From assembly GCA_030158125.1 (NCBI GenBank), contig JAOATL010000013.1, positions 175,682-239,681 of the forward strand: DNA of 64,000 bases. Direction: 5' to 3'. Under the pieces are notes generated by a model. That model was not told where the DNA came from. It did not search any database and was given only the letters and a program-made list of their open reading frames with translations. Positions 42,756-52,891 of the stretch are shown in pieces (the stretch's first letter is position 1; each line of letters opens with the position of its first letter). This DNA comes from Limnohabitans sp. (GTDB lineage: Bacteria; Pseudomonadota; Gammaproteobacteria; Burkholderiales; Burkholderiaceae_C). A program made the position numbers and the translations under genes.

Positions 42756-43619
42756 TCACTTTGCAGCTTTAGATTTGGCGAACTGCGCCAACACAGCGGT
42801 GAGTTGTTGTAGATCTTGTGCAAGCTTGTCGTAGCTGGCGCCTTTGCCGCGGCCAGTGGCATCGGTGTACAAGCGTTTGTTCAGTTCTACTTGCAGGCTG
42901 TGCTTGCCTTGTGCAGGATTGGAGAACGCACGCACCAGCTCTACGCCCTTGAAGGGGTCGTTGATCTTGACCTCGTAGCCACAGCCTTGCATGAAGTCTT
43001 TCACCAAGTGCGTGAACTCGGCATTGCAAGTGGTGCCATCGCGGTCGCCCAGCACCACGTCGGCGCGCGCAATGCCAGCACCGCCTTCACCCATCTTGCC
43101 GCTGACGGCGTTCATCGAGTGACAGTTGATGTGATAGCACACGCCAAAAGTATGGTGGTGTTCGTCAATGAGCTTTTGCAGTTGTGCTTGGTAGGGCAGG
43201 GCATAGCGCTGAATGCGTTGCTGCACTTCGTCCACTGACAATTTGCGATCGTAGATGGGGCGGCCATCGTCCAATGTGCGCCAAATGAGCGACTTGCCAA
43301 TGTGCGCTTTGCCACTGGGTACATAGGTGTGAGGCCACTCGCCAGCCATCATCGACAAATCGAGATCGCCAATGTGGCGGTTGGGATCGATGTAGGTGCG
43401 GGCAAATTCGGCCAACAACAAATGGGCACCGTGTTGAGGTGCGTGAGACCACAGTGCATCGATGAACACGTCTTCGCCATCGCGCAAGTCGTCTAAGGGC
43501 AAGCAGGCATTGAAGTCGCTGGGGAAGGTGGGACTGGAATGTGGCGAGTCCATCACCAGGGGCACGGCTTGTTGGGCTTTGTGAAGGCTGTACGCCTCGG
43601 TTTGAATCGTCGCTGACAT
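42756..43619 (-). CDS. N-formylglutamate amidohydrolase family protein
   Basis: About 287 residues. The signature region V-M-D-S-P-H-S-S near 20-27, F-A-R-T-Y-I-D-P-N-R near 70-79 and H-I-N-C-H-S-M near 150 are typical of HutG-type N-formylglutamate deformylases. The enzyme releases glutamate and formate in histidine breakdown, but other hut genes are not present here. A role with the neighbouring deacylase in amide clearance is possible. Confidence 0.85.
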   Translation of the reverse strand: MSATIQTEAYSLHKAQQAVPLVMDSPHSSPTFPSDFNACLPLDDLRDGEDVFIDALWSHAPQHGAHLLLAEFARTYIDPNRHIGDLDLSMMAGEWPHTYVPSGKAHIGKSLIWRTLDDGRPIYDRKLSVDEVQQRIQRYALPYQAQLQKLIDEHHHTFGVCYHINCHSMNAVSGKMGEGGAGIARADVVLGDRDGTTCNAEFTHLVKDFMQGCGYEVKINDPFKGVELVRAFSNPAQGKHSLQVELNKRLYTDATGRGKGASYDKLAQDLQQLTAVLAQFAKSKAAK

Positions 43620-43680
43620 GAATGTTCCTTCAGTCCCTGATGGACTGGGGTTCATTCTAGAGGCATGTGGCCCCTGGCGA

Positions 43681-43971
43681 TCAGTGACCGGCTGCGGGCT
43701 TGGCGTCTTTTTTGGCATCGCCTGCAGGGGCTTTGCCATCTGCTGCCTTGCCATCTGCCGTCTTGGCGGCCCCGCCTTCTTTCACGCGCACCACTTTGCA
43801 CTTTTTGTGTGCAGGCACACTTGATGTGGCTGGCACGTCTTCACAAATTTTTTCAACTTTGTAGGCATAGGCCGATGGCACAAGCCACAGGTTGCCTGCC
43901 ATTGCCGCCATGACCACCAAGGCGCTGGCGCTTGTGGCGTTGAATTTTTGAGTGAAGCTAAAAGGAACCAT
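43681..43971 (-). CDS. Small exported hypothetical protein
   Basis: The protein has 96 residues. Residues 1-38 form a signal peptide ending P-S-A-Y-A. The mature part has two cysteines (I-C-E-D and K-K-C-K-V-V) that could form a disulfide, followed by an Ala/Lys/Asp/Gly low-complexity tail. No known family. Start chosen at M-V-P-F-S-F-T, which gives a normal signal peptide. Confidence 0.65.
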   Translation of the reverse strand: MVPFSFTQKFNATSASALVVMAAMAGNLWLVPSAYAYKVEKICEDVPATSSVPAHKKCKVVRVKEGGAAKTADGKAADGKAPAGDAKKDAKPAAGH

Positions 43972-44039
43972 TAAGATGCTGCAAAAAGCACGTCGTTGTG
44001 GGTGTTGATCGTGGCCCAATTATCTGAAAGAAGAATCAA

Positions 44040-44804
44040 TTGTCAAATTTGATCCGCTGGCCTTTAACGGCCCTTGGTGTTTGGGGAGCTGCTTGGTATG
44101 TGTTCAACCTTTTGGTGGCGCAAGGTCTGCATTCGTCGGTGGCCATGTTGTTTGCCACCCTGGTAGGGGTTAGCGCTGCTGCTGTAGGTTGGCGTCGCAA
44201 CATGTCTCAAGCCCGCGCTGCCGCATTGGCCATGGGTTTTCCGGTGTCATTTTGGTTGATGGGCACGGCCAGCTTGCCGGCCTGGGTTTGGTTGTTGCCG
44301 TTGGTGTTGATCATTTGGATCTACCCCCTGCATGCTTGGCGCGATGCCCCTATTTTTCCAACGCCCTTGAACGCTTTGCGTGATGTGCCCCGCTATGCCA
44401 TTTTGCCGGCTCAAGCCAAAATTTTAGACGCAGGCTGTGGCGCGGGTGATGGCTTGAAGGCGCTGCGTTTGGCCTACGTGAACGCGCAGTGGATTGGCAT
44501 CGAATTCAGCCGGCCCTTAAGCTGGGTGGCCAAGTTTCGTTGCCCTTGGGCAGAAGTGCGTTGTGGCGACATTTGGCAAGATCATTGGGGTGCCTATGAC
44601 ATGGTGTATTTGTTTCAAAGACCCGAAACCATGCCTCGCGCAGTCGCAAAAGCCAAAGCAGAAATGAAGCCGGGTGCGTGGTTGGTCAGTTTGGAATTTG
44701 AAGCTGCAGAACTCAAACCCACTGCTCAAACTCAAGCCAGCCCCAACCGACCTGTGTGGTTGTACCAAGCCCCCTTTACGGGTCAATCCCGAGAGACACG
44801 CTAG
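44040..44804 (+). CDS. Membrane-anchored class I SAM methyltransferase-like protein
   Basis: A 254-residue protein. The first about 95 residues form three to four hydrophobic helices. The C-terminal part has the SAM-binding motif I-L-D-A-G-C-G-A-G-D-G near 124-134 and a later acidic strand (W-I-G-I-E-F-S). Homologues are annotated as methyltransferases; the substrate is unknown. A TTG at 44040 with a GAAAGAAG ribosome site is the likely start. Confidence 0.7.
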   Translation: MSNLIRWPLTALGVWGAAWYVFNLLVAQGLHSSVAMLFATLVGVSAAAVGWRRNMSQARAAALAMGFPVSFWLMGTASLPAWVWLLPLVLIIWIYPLHAWRDAPIFPTPLNALRDVPRYAILPAQAKILDAGCGAGDGLKALRLAYVNAQWIGIEFSRPLSWVAKFRCPWAEVRCGDIWQDHWGAYDMVYLFQRPETMPRAVAKAKAEMKPGAWLVSLEFEAAELKPTAQTQASPNRPVWLYQAPFTGQSRETR

Positions 44805-44849
44805 CACTTCTGACTATGATCTCTGAATTCATTTCATTCGGAGATTTTC

Positions 44850-46472
44850 ATGCTCAAACCCGGCCTCATGATGGACCGTCCCTTGCTCTTGTCCGGCATT
44901 TTGGAGCACGCTGCGGCCCAGTTTGGCGGGCAAGAAGTGGTCTCGCGTGAAACACACGGTCCATTGTTCCGCTATACCTACGCCGATTGCGCCAAGCGCG
45001 CGCGCAAACTGGCCAACGCACTCAAAGCTTTGAACTTGAAAGAGGGCAGCGTGGTGGGCTCGATTGCTTGGAACAACCACCGCCACTTAGAAGCCTATTA
45101 CGCTGTGTCGGGCAGTGGCATGGTGATGCACACCTGCAACCCGCGCCTGCACCCGCAGCAACTCATTTACATCATCAACCACGCCGAAGACGAAGTGGTG
45201 TTGTTTGACATCACCTTTGCGCCTTTGATCAAAGGCATTGCCGCTCATTGCCCCAAGGTGCGTGCGTGGGTCTGCCTCACAGAGCGCGCGCACATGCCCG
45301 AGATAGAAGGTGTTGCCAATCTGGTGTGTTACGACGAGCTCATTGCACCCGCAAGCGATGTGTTTGTATGGCCCGAATTTGACGAACGTGCTGGCGCCGC
45401 CCTTTGCTACACCTCAGGCACCACAGGCAACCCCAAGGGCGCCCTGTATTCGCACCGTGCCATTGTCATCAATGCGCTGTCTGGCTGTTTGCCGGGTGTG
45501 CTGAACCTCTCAACCGACGAGGCCATCTTGCCAGTGGTGCCCATGTTCCACATCAATGCGTGGTGCATCCCCTATGCGGCGCCCATTGCCGGCGCCAAGC
45601 TGGTGTTGCCAGGATCCAAGTTGGACGGTGCCAGTTTGTTCGAGCTCATGGAATCAGAGAAAGTCACCATCAGTGCGGGTGTGCCCACCATTTGGATGGC
45701 CCTCATTCAGCACGTAGAACAAAACAAATTGCGCTTCTCCACCATGAAGCGCACGGCCGTGGGAGGCTCGGCCATGCCCATGGCCTTGATTGCCAAATTC
45801 AGCGATGACTACGGTGTGGAAGTGCGCCATGGTTGGGGCATGACCGAAACCACAGCCGTGGCCACCATGAGCAGCATGACGCCAGAACAAAAGGCCATGC
45901 CTGCGGCAGACCGCCATGCCTTGGTGGGCAAACAAGGCCGCTCGGTGTTTGGCGTCGACATCAAAGTGGTGGACGAAGATGGCCACACCTTGCCGCGCGA
46001 TGGCACCTCGCAAGGCGAGTTGATGGTGCGCGGCCAATGGATCATTTCAGGTTATTACAAAGGCGAAGGCTCACCTTTGCAAGACGGTTGGTTCCCGACA
46101 GGCGACATTGCCACCATCGACGCACAAGGCGTGATGCAAATTCGCGATCGCACCAAAGACGTCATCAAAACGGGGGGGGAATGGATCAGCTCCATTGACT
46201 TGGAGAATGCAGCCATTGCCCACCCTGCGGTGGCCATGGCCGCCGTCATTGGCGTGAAGCATCCCAAGTGGGATGAGCGTCCGCTGATGTTCGTGGTGCG
46301 CAAGCCAGGTCAAACCGTGGAGAAAGAGGAGATTTTGTCTTTCTTGGAAGGCCGCGTGGCCAAGTGGTGGGTGCCCGACGATGTGATCTTTTTGGAATCC
46401 TTGCCCGTGGGCGGCACAGGCAAGGTGCAAAAAGGTGACTTGCGTCAGACCTATGGCGGCGTGTTCAGCTGA
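44850..46472 (+). CDS. Acyl-CoA synthetase (fatty-acid-CoA ligase)
   Basis: A 540-residue adenylate-forming enzyme. Motif A3 is [11 protein letters not shown] near 189-199, A5 is G-W-G-M-T-E-T near 328-334, A7 is T-G-D-I-A near 417-421, and A10 is K-V-Q-K-G-D near 526-531. It activates a carboxylic acid to its CoA ester with ATP. The sequence is closest to the medium/long-chain FadD-like group of betaproteobacteria. Confidence 0.92.
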   Translation: MLKPGLMMDRPLLLSGILEHAAAQFGGQEVVSRETHGPLFRYTYADCAKRARKLANALKALNLKEGSVVGSIAWNNHRHLEAYYAVSGSGMVMHTCNPRLHPQQLIYIINHAEDEVVLFDITFAPLIKGIAAHCPKVRAWVCLTERAHMPEIEGVANLVCYDELIAPASDVFVWPEFDERAGAALCYTSGTTGNPKGALYSHRAIVINALSGCLPGVLNLSTDEAILPVVPMFHINAWCIPYAAPIAGAKLVLPGSKLDGASLFELMESEKVTISAGVPTIWMALIQHVEQNKLRFSTMKRTAVGGSAMPMALIAKFSDDYGVEVRHGWGMTETTAVATMSSMTPEQKAMPAADRHALVGKQGRSVFGVDIKVVDEDGHTLPRDGTSQGELMVRGQWIISGYYKGEGSPLQDGWFPTGDIATIDAQGVMQIRDRTKDVIKTGGEWISSIDLENAAIAHPAVAMAAVIGVKHPKWDERPLMFVVRKPGQTVEKEEILSFLEGRVAKWWVPDDVIFLESLPVGGTGKVQKGDLRQTYGGVFS

Positions 46473-46488
46473 TCACGCGCCACAAGCT

Positions 46489-47082
46489 TCAGAAGCGATA
46501 GCCAAGACCCACGCCAATCAGCGTGGGGTCAACTTTCAAGACGCCTTTGTTGTCGCCACCTACAAACACATCCGTCTTTAAATTGACTTTTTTCACGTCA
46601 ATGTTGAAGCTCAGATTTTTGTCGATGGGCATGTCAATGCCTGCTTGCAAGGCGGCACCCCAACTGTTGCTGTTGATGTTGGCGCCACCGTTGAGCAAAT
46701 TGACCTGTGTGATTTGGGTGTAATTCAAACCTGCACCCACATACGGCTTGATGCCGTAAACCGTGTCAAAGTGGTATTGCAAAGAGACCACGGGTGGCAA
46801 ATGTTTGAAGGTGCCGATGTCGGTGCCTAAAGCGCTTGAATGCACGGTTTGCTTTTGTGGCACTGTCAGGATTAATTCCACAGCCACATTTTTGTTGATG
46901 AAATACGAAATGTCGATTTCAGGAATGGTTTTGTTGTTCACGCTTAAACCTAAGCCAGTGGCGTCGTTGTTGGACATGTCGATGCCAACAGCGCGTGCGC
47001 GAACCATCCAAGGGCTTTGATCGGCCATAGCAGCACCAGACAAAAGGGCGCAAACGGCAGTGGTCACAATGAGTTTTTTCAT
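46489..47082 (-). CDS. OmpW-family outer membrane protein
   Basis: About 197 residues with a signal peptide (M-K-K-L-I-V-T-T-A-V-C-A-L-L-S-G-A-A-M-A). The mature protein is rich in alternating beta strands, with the OmpW segments V-A-V-E-L-I-L-T-V-P-Q-K and L-P-P-V-V-S-L-Q-Y-H-F and the C-terminal G-L-G-Y-R-F. It forms an eight-stranded barrel and a small hydrophobic channel. Expression of OmpW-type proteins is linked to FNR/NarL in enterics, but no such site is shown here. Confidence 0.9.
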   Translation of the reverse strand: MKKLIVTTAVCALLSGAAMADQSPWMVRARAVGIDMSNNDATGLGLSVNNKTIPEIDISYFINKNVAVELILTVPQKQTVHSSALGTDIGTFKHLPPVVSLQYHFDTVYGIKPYVGAGLNYTQITQVNLLNGGANINSNSWGAALQAGIDMPIDKNLSFNIDVKKVNLKTDVFVGGDNKGVLKVDPTLIGVGLGYRF

Positions 47083-47209
47083 GATTTGATTTCCTTGATA
47101 CAACGGAGACTTCACCGTTAAATCATTGGAAATCATTCAAGAGGTGTCTGATTTGCGTTGCATCAAGCCAGCACTGGCAAACGCTTGATCAAGGTCAACG
47201 GCTGGACAG

Positions 47210-47803
47210 TCAGTCGTAACGAGAGGTGCTTTGAGCACTTGAAGTGGGCTGCCAAGCCAACACAAATTGCCGCTGCGCCTCGGTCTCGGGTGTGTGCGGC
47301 TCTGAAAAACGCTTGTCCACAGCTTGCCATTTTTGCAGCAGCAATGCCAAAGCAGCTGGCCCGCTCATGCCTTGTTCAACCAACCAAGTGGCCGCTACGG
47401 TGCCTGTTCTGCCAATGCCTGCACGGCAATGCACGTACACTTTGCCGCCGTGTTGCAAAGCCTCATGGATGCTGCACAAAATGCTTTGCATTTGCACCGT
47501 GCTGGGCACGCCAAAGTCGGTAATGGGATGGTTGATGCGCACCGCGCCGCCCAAGGGTTGGTAGGACTTCAATGGATCGGTGGGCGCTGTCAGGTCAATG
47601 AAATGCGTGATGCCCATTTGCGCCAACCACTGCAATCGTTCAGGCAACAACGCTTCTCCCTCTTTGCCGGGGTGCTCGCCCGCCAAGACGTGTCCTGCCC
47701 ACAGCCAATAGGTATTGCCATGAGGGCGAGGCAGTGCATCGCCGCGCGGGTCTAAAAAAGAAAGCCCGCCGGCAGGGCCAGCGGGCTTTGAGATGACAGA
47801 CAT
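47210..47803 (-). CDS. Dual-specificity protein phosphatase-like protein
   Basis: A 197-residue protein with the P-loop V-H-C-R-A-G-I-G-R-T-G-T near 123-134, the cysteine-dependent phosphatase signature (HCxxGxxR). An aspartate general acid is probably in the preceding loop (D-L-T-A-P-T-D). The only in-frame ATG overlaps the glnQ-type stop codon, and the first about 10 codons coincide with the ABC-operon terminator. It may remove phosphate from tyrosine or serine, or from another substrate. Confidence 0.75.
   Translation of the reverse strand: MSVISKPAGPAGGLSFLDPRGDALPRPHGNTYWLWAGHVLAGEHPGKEGEALLPERLQWLAQMGITHFIDLTAPTDPLKSYQPLGGAVRINHPITDFGVPSTVQMQSILCSIHEALQHGGKVYVHCRAGIGRTGTVAATWLVEQGMSGPAALALLLQKWQAVDKRFSEPHTPETEAQRQFVLAWQPTSSAQSTSRYD
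47753..47789 (-). terminator. Terminator of the amino-acid ABC operon, inside the phosphatase 5' end
   Basis: Stem AAAGCCCGC / GCGGGCTTT with an 11-nt loop followed on the minus strand by CTTTTTT. It lies about 14 bp after the ATP-binding protein gene's stop and within the start of the phosphatase reading frame. Confidence 0.8.
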
Positions 47804-48549
47804 CAGTGCGCCAGAATTTTGGACAAGAAGTCTTGGGTGCGTTCGTTCTTTGGATTGGCAAAGAACTCAGTGGCGGTGTTTTGTTCCACAATTTGACCTT
47901 GGTCCATGAAGATCACACGGTCGGCCACAGAGCGGGCAAAGCCCATCTCGTGCGTGACGCAGATCATGGTGATGCCTTGGTTGGCCAACTCCACCATCAC
48001 GTCCAACACTTCGTTGATCATCTCAGGATCGAGCGCAGAAGTGGGCTCATCAAACAACATGATTTTGGGTGTGAGGCACAAAGAGCGGGCGATGGCCACA
48101 CGCTGCTGCTGGCCGCCAGACAGCTGCAAGGGGTACTTGTGGGCTTGTTCGGCAATGCGCACGCGCTTGAGCTGTTGCATGGCGCGCTCTTCGGCTTCGG
48201 CCTTGGGCACGTTGCCAACCCACATAGGGGCCAGCGTTAGGTTTTCCAGCACGGTGAGGTGAGGGAACAGGTTGAACTGCTGAAACACCATGCCCACTTG
48301 GCGGCGCACCGCTTCAATGGACTTGACGTCATCTGTCAGTTCGGTGCCGTCTACCGTCAGGGTGCCGGCTTGGTGCACTTCCAAACGGTTGATACAACGG
48401 ATCAAAGTACTTTTGCCAGAGCCTGATGGGCCGCACACCACAATGCGCTCGCCTTTGGCCACCGACAAGTCGATGTCGCGCAACACGTGGAACTCGCCGT
48501 ACCACTTGTTGACTTTAGAAAATTCGATGATGGGACTTGAGGTACTCAC
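47803..48549 (-). CDS. aapP: Amino-acid ABC transporter ATP-binding protein (AapP-like)
   Basis: The protein has 248 residues. Walker A is G-P-S-G-S-G-K-S-T (38-46), the Q-loop is M-V-F-Q-Q, the signature is L-S-G-G-Q-Q-Q-R near 144-151, and Walker B is I-M-L-F-D-E-P-T. It powers uptake by the two permeases encoded upstream. The order receptor, permease Q, permease M, ATPase is that of the broad-specificity aap system. Confidence 0.9.
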   Translation of the reverse strand: MSTSSPIIEFSKVNKWYGEFHVLRDIDLSVAKGERIVVCGPSGSGKSTLIRCINRLEVHQAGTLTVDGTELTDDVKSIEAVRRQVGMVFQQFNLFPHLTVLENLTLAPMWVGNVPKAEAEERAMQQLKRVRIAEQAHKYPLQLSGGQQQRVAIARSLCLTPKIMLFDEPTSALDPEMINEVLDVMVELANQGITMICVTHEMGFARSVADRVIFMDQGQIVEQNTATEFFANPKNERTQDFLSKILAH

Positions 48550-48550
48550 T

Positions 48551-49672
48551 TCACTGTCTCCGTGTTCCAGTATTCAGATGGGATTCCAGCCATTGGCTGT
48601 AGCGTGACATCGCAAAGCATGCGATGAAGTAAATGGCGGCCACAAACAATTGGCCTTCAATGAAAAACTTGCGCCAGTCGGCATCGCCCAGCGCCAATTG
48701 CACGGCGCCCGTGAGGTCGTACAAGCTCACAATGGTGACCAAGGACGTGTCCTTGAAGGCGCCAATGAAGGTGTTCACAATGGCAGGCACCACCAAGCGC
48801 AAGGCTTGGGGCAACACAATCATGCGTTGAATTTGCCAGTAGCTCATGCCCAGGGAGTGGGCAGCTTCGACTTGGCCTTTGGGCAAAGCTTGCAAGCCAC
48901 CGCGAATCACTTCAGCCAAGTAGGCCGCCGTGAACAAGGTCATGCCAATGAGCACACGCACCAGCACGTCAATCTTGGCGCCTTGTGGCATGAACAAGGG
49001 CAAGATGAACGAGGCCATGAACAGCACAGAGATGAGTGGCACGCCGCGCACAAATTCGACAAACACCACGCACAAAGTGCGAATGGCGGGCAAGTCGGAT
49101 TGACGGCCCAGGGCCAGCAAAATAGCCAAGGGAAATGCCACCACCAAGCTCACGCTGGCCAACAGCAAGGTGAGGGGCAAGCCGCCCCAACGGGCTGTTT
49201 CAACGGGTGTCAGTCCTGCAAAGCCGCCGAACATCAGGGCAAAGAAGAAGGCGTACACCACCACCCAAGCCACGGCCAAAGCGGGGCGCCAAAACGCGCG
49301 CAAGCAAGACACCACCAGCAGCGCAACCAAGACAGTACTGGCCACCAGTGGGCGCCACTGTTCTTCAAAGGGATAGCGGCCAAACAAGATGAGTCGGCCT
49401 TTTTCGGCCACCACACCCCAGCAGGCGCCTAGGCCATGGGCCGCACGGCAGGCTGCGTTGTCGGCATTGGGGATGGCATACCAAATGGTCCAGTTGAAGA
49501 TGGGCGGAATGGCCCACACCAAGATGCCCAAAAAGACAAGTGTGAGCAGGGTGTTGACAGGACCATCAAAGAAGCCGCGCTGAATCCAGGCCCATGCGCC
49601 AGATTCGCTGACAGGTGGGCGACGTGCTTCGATGGTTTCGAAATGTTGTTGATAACCGGTGTTTGTCATCAT
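48551..49672 (-). CDS. aapM: Amino-acid ABC transporter permease (AapM-like)
   Basis: A 373-residue permease, longer than the usual 220 because of an N-terminal extension of about 150 residues, as in AapM/BztC. The inner-membrane permease motif ([22 protein letters not shown] near 255-276) is complete. It is 1 bp from the ATPase gene and overlaps the aapQ stop by 4 bp. Confidence 0.9.
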   Translation of the reverse strand: MMTNTGYQQHFETIEARRPPVSESGAWAWIQRGFFDGPVNTLLTLVFLGILVWAIPPIFNWTIWYAIPNADNAACRAAHGLGACWGVVAEKGRLILFGRYPFEEQWRPLVASTVLVALLVVSCLRAFWRPALAVAWVVVYAFFFALMFGGFAGLTPVETARWGGLPLTLLLASVSLVVAFPLAILLALGRQSDLPAIRTLCVVFVEFVRGVPLISVLFMASFILPLFMPQGAKIDVLVRVLIGMTLFTAAYLAEVIRGGLQALPKGQVEAAHSLGMSYWQIQRMIVLPQALRLVVPAIVNTFIGAFKDTSLVTIVSLYDLTGAVQLALGDADWRKFFIEGQLFVAAIYFIACFAMSRYSQWLESHLNTGTRRQ

Positions 49673-50844
49673 CGGTCCTTGATTCGCACACGGCGGTTAT
49701 ACATGTTCATGAGTGCGGAGGTTAGCAAACTCAAGCTCAAATAAATGAGCATGACCAATGCAATGCACTCAATGGCCCGACCTGTTTGGTTAAGGGCGGT
49801 AGAGCTGATGGACACCAAATCGGGATAGCCCACCGCCACAGCCAAAGAAGAGTTTTTGATCAGGTTGAGGTACTGACTGGTGAGTGGCGGAATGATCACG
49901 CGCATGGCCTGCGGCAATTGAATCAGGCGCAACTCTTGAGTGCGCTTTAAACCCAAAGCCACAGCCGCTTCGTGCTGACCAAACGACACCGACTGAATGC
50001 CTGCGCGAACCACTTCGGCAATGTAGCCAGAGGTGTACACAGTAAGGCCAATGAGCAAGGTGAGGTACTCGGGGGTGACAGAGCCACCGCCCACCACGTT
50101 GATCTCGGTCACTTCGGGAATGTCAATTTCACCCGGTGCGCCGCCAGCCAGCCAACCCACAACACCGCACAACACCCACAAACCCAAGCCAGGCAAGAAC
50201 GAAGGCTTGGTGTGTCCGGTGGCTTCAAAGTGCTGTTTGACGTGGCGAGTCCAAAACTTCCAAGCGCCAATGCCCACGCACAATCCAATGAGCGTTCCCC
50301 AATGACCAGGTGCCCACACGGGCAAGGGGTATTGCAAACCATTCTTGCTAAAGAACACCCCAGCCAAGGGCTTGAGGGGTTCTTCAATGGGGGGCAGCAA
50401 TTCGGTCATGGCAAAGTACCACATGAACAGTTGCAGCAGCAATGGAATGTTGCGAGTCACTTCAACGTAACTGGTGCACAGAGATTTGACCAAGGTGTTT
50501 TTGGTCAGGCGGCCAATGCCGATCAGGGTGCCCAAAATGGTGGCCATCACCAGGCCCACCAGCGCCACTCGCAGCGTGTTGCTAAGACCTATGACATAGG
50601 CCATGAGGTAACTTTGCGAGGAATCGAATTCAATGAGGCTTTCACCAATGCCGAAACCAGCCGGCTGGAGAAAGAAATCAAAACCACTTTGAATGCCACG
50701 CGCACGCATGTTGGCGAACGTGTTGGACATCAAGTAGCCCACGGCCAAGACCAGTACCAAGATCGCGATGATCTGATACACCAGGCCGCGGAAGGCTTGG
50801 CTGCGCCAAGACCACTGTCGTTTGGGAGGAGGAGGGGTGCTCAT
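49669..50844 (-). CDS. aapQ: Amino-acid ABC transporter permease (AapQ-like)
   Basis: A 391-residue permease with the HisM-type coupling motif (E-V-V-R-A-G-I-Q-S-V-S-F-G-Q-H-E-A near 275-291). It also has an insertion of about 100 residues between the first and later helices, as in AapQ/BztB. It pairs with AapM in the membrane. Confidence 0.9.
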   Translation of the reverse strand: MSTPPPPKRQWSWRSQAFRGLVYQIIAILVLVLAVGYLMSNTFANMRARGIQSGFDFFLQPAGFGIGESLIEFDSSQSYLMAYVIGLSNTLRVALVGLVMATILGTLIGIGRLTKNTLVKSLCTSYVEVTRNIPLLLQLFMWYFAMTELLPPIEEPLKPLAGVFFSKNGLQYPLPVWAPGHWGTLIGLCVGIGAWKFWTRHVKQHFEATGHTKPSFLPGLGLWVLCGVVGWLAGGAPGEIDIPEVTEINVVGGGSVTPEYLTLLIGLTVYTSGYIAEVVRAGIQSVSFGQHEAAVALGLKRTQELRLIQLPQAMRVIIPPLTSQYLNLIKNSSLAVAVGYPDLVSISSTALNQTGRAIECIALVMLIYLSLSLLTSALMNMYNRRVRIKDR

Positions 50845-50853
50845 AAGAATAGA

Positions 50854-50876
50854 CCGGCCCGCACGAGGCGGGCCGG
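50854..50876. repeat. GC-rich hairpin between aapJ and aapQ
   Basis: Stem CCGGCCCGC / GCGGGCCGG with loop ACGAG. No T-run follows on the minus strand, so it is more likely a transcript-stabilising or attenuating hairpin that keeps receptor levels high than a full terminator. Confidence 0.6.
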
Positions 50877-50927
50877 AAGTCTTTGGTTTAAAAAGTTTTC
50901 CTCATGGAGGAGAACGCAAAGCCGAAA

Positions 50928-51974
50928 TTAACGTACGGGAGGTGCGTACATCAAGCCGCCTTTGTTCCACTGGTTGTTCAAACCGCGTGGCAATTTCAAA
51001 GTGGACTTAGGGCCAACGTTGCGCTCGAAGATTTCACCGTAGTTGCCCACAGCCTTGATGGCGCGGAAAGCCCAGTCTTTGTCCAAGCCCAACAGCTTGC
51101 CTGTGTCTTCAGAGGTACCCAAGATTCGCATCACGACGGGGTCTGTGCTGCTGCCCTTGAGTTGGTCAACGTTGGCTTGTGTGATGCCATATTCTTCAGC
51201 TTCGATCAAAGCGTAAGTAACCCATTTGACAATGGCGAAGAACTCGTCGTCACCGCGGCGCACGCTTGGGCCAAGAGGTTCTTTAGAGATCAGCTCGGGC
51301 AAGATGACGTGGTCATCGGGGTTGGTGGCTTCTTTGTTGCGCACAGATGCCAAACCAGAGGCGTCTGTGGTGTAAGCCTGGCAGCGGCCTGCGAAGTAAG
51401 CTTTGTTGGTGGCCTCTTGTGTGTCAAACACCACAGGCTTCATGTTGAGCTTCATGACTTTGGAGTAGTCATTCAAGTTCTTTTCAGTGGTGGTGCCAGA
51501 TTGCACGCACACTGTGGCGCCCTTGAGCTTGGCGGCGCTGGTGATTTTGGACTTTTTGGGAACCATGAAGCCTTGGCCGTCATAGTAAGTGGTGCCTGTG
51601 AAATGCAAGCCCAAAGAGGCGTCGCGGTTCAGGGTCCAAGTGGTGTTGCGTGACAAGATGTCAATTTCACCAGCTTGCAACACAGCAAAACGCTGTGCGG
51701 CGTTCAGGGGTGTGTACTTGATTTTGGATGCGTCGCCCAAGACAGTGGCAGCCACTGCACGGCAAATGTCAATGTCGAGGCCAGACCAAACGCCTTGGCT
51801 GTCGGCAGCTGCAAAACCAGGCAAGCTAGGGTTCACGCCGCAATTCAAGCTGCCGCGTGCCTTCATGGCATCGATGGTTTTGCCAGCAAAAGCGGGTGTG
51901 GCCAAAGAACCGAGCAATGCCAAAGCAGCAGTTGCCAGCAAGGGGCGTTGAATCAATTTCCGAATGGATTTCAT
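50928..51974 (-). CDS. aapJ: Amino-acid ABC transporter receptor (AapJ-like)
   Basis: A 348-residue periplasmic binding protein of the type-3 solute-binding family, with an N-terminal signal (to about residue 31, ending T-P-A-F-A). G-S-L-N-C-G-V-N-P near 42-50 and G-L-D-I-D-I-C-R-A-V near 65-74 match AapJ. It captures various L-amino acids. It is the first gene of the operon and has a GGAG ribosome site. Confidence 0.92.
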   Translation of the reverse strand: MKSIRKLIQRPLLATAALALLGSLATPAFAGKTIDAMKARGSLNCGVNPSLPGFAAADSQGVWSGLDIDICRAVAATVLGDASKIKYTPLNAAQRFAVLQAGEIDILSRNTTWTLNRDASLGLHFTGTTYYDGQGFMVPKKSKITSAAKLKGATVCVQSGTTTEKNLNDYSKVMKLNMKPVVFDTQEATNKAYFAGRCQAYTTDASGLASVRNKEATNPDDHVILPELISKEPLGPSVRRGDDEFFAIVKWVTYALIEAEEYGITQANVDQLKGSSTDPVVMRILGTSEDTGKLLGLDKDWAFRAIKAVGNYGEIFERNVGPKSTLKLPRGLNNQWNKGGLMYAPPVR

Positions 51975-52165
51975 GGACTAGCTCCGAAATTAAGAAAAGC
52001 ACATTTTGCATGAAAAAATGCCGTTAAAACTGCGGGTAAGTGCTGACGTCCTTAGGCTGAAATCTTTCATGGCCCCAAGACTGGGCAAGTTTGGAGGCCT
52101 TGCCCCAAGCAAGTGCCCCCGTTTTCGGGCGATGTCACAATGTCCCCAAAAAGTTGCATTTATCC

Positions 52166-52651
52166 ATGGCAAAACACGTTTCAGAAACCCCAGCCACTCA
52201 GTGGTTAAAGCAAAAAAAAGTTTCGTATACCGAGCATCCCTATGACTACGTAGACCATGGGGGCACGGCCGAGTCGTCCAAACAGCTGGGCGTACCCGAG
52301 CACGAGGTGGTCAAAACTTTGGTGATGCAAGACGAAAACGGCAAAGGTTTGGTGGTTTTGATGCATGGCGATTGCAAAACCTCCACCAAAAACCTGGCGC
52401 GCCAAATTGGCCGCAAACAGGTCGAGCCCTGCAAGCCCGATGTCGCTCAAAAGAACTCAGGCTACTTGGTGGGCGGAACGTCGCCGTTTGGTTTGCGCAA
52501 AGACATGCCGGTCTATGTGGAGTCCAGCATTTTGGCCTTGCCCAAAATTTGGATCAACGGCGGACGGCGTGGGTTTCTGGTGGGCATTGACCCGCAAGTG
52601 TTGATCACAGAACTGGGTGCTCAGCCCGTTGAGTGCGCTTTGCCGCAATAA
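52166..52651 (+). CDS. ybaK: Cys-tRNA(Pro) deacylase YbaK/EbsC
   Basis: About 161 residues of the INS superfamily. The conserved K near residue 48 lies in V-V-K-T-L-V-M, and G-G-T-S-P-F-G near 105-111 is the family loop. It clears mischarged cysteinyl-tRNA-Pro. Start at M-A-K-H-V-S-E, which fits family length; an upstream ATG at 52091 is too far. Confidence 0.88.
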   Translation: MAKHVSETPATQWLKQKKVSYTEHPYDYVDHGGTAESSKQLGVPEHEVVKTLVMQDENGKGLVVLMHGDCKTSTKNLARQIGRKQVEPCKPDVAQKNSGYLVGGTSPFGLRKDMPVYVESSILALPKIWINGGRRGFLVGIDPQVLITELGAQPVECALPQ

Positions 52652-52666
52652 GTTGTTGACGCTTTT

Positions 52667-52858
52667 TTAAAGGTCCTGCAGGGCTGATGCAATCTGCGCC
52701 TCAAAGACTTGAGGGTTGCCCATGGCCTTGGCATTGAGCAAGGCCAGCTTCACCAAGAACAACTCTGATTTGTCTGCACCTGCTTGGTCGATGGCTGTGG
52801 CCAGTGCGTCGTACACCTGTTCTAGGCCCGCAATGTCCAAAGTGGCTTGTGTGTTCAT
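52667..52858 (-). CDS. DUF2783 small protein
   Basis: A 63-residue helical protein (L-E-Q-V-Y-D-A-L-A-T-A-I-D ... E-L-F-L-V-K-L-A-L-L-N-A) of the DUF2783 family. Such genes typically follow an aromatic FAD monooxygenase, as here (33 bp downstream). The function is unknown; a subunit or partner role is inferred from constant linkage. Confidence 0.8.
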   Translation of the reverse strand: MNTQATLDIAGLEQVYDALATAIDQAGADKSELFLVKLALLNAKAMGNPQVFEAQIASALQDL

Positions 52859-52891
52859 ACGTTCAATTCCAAAGATGAAGCGCTTGCGCGC

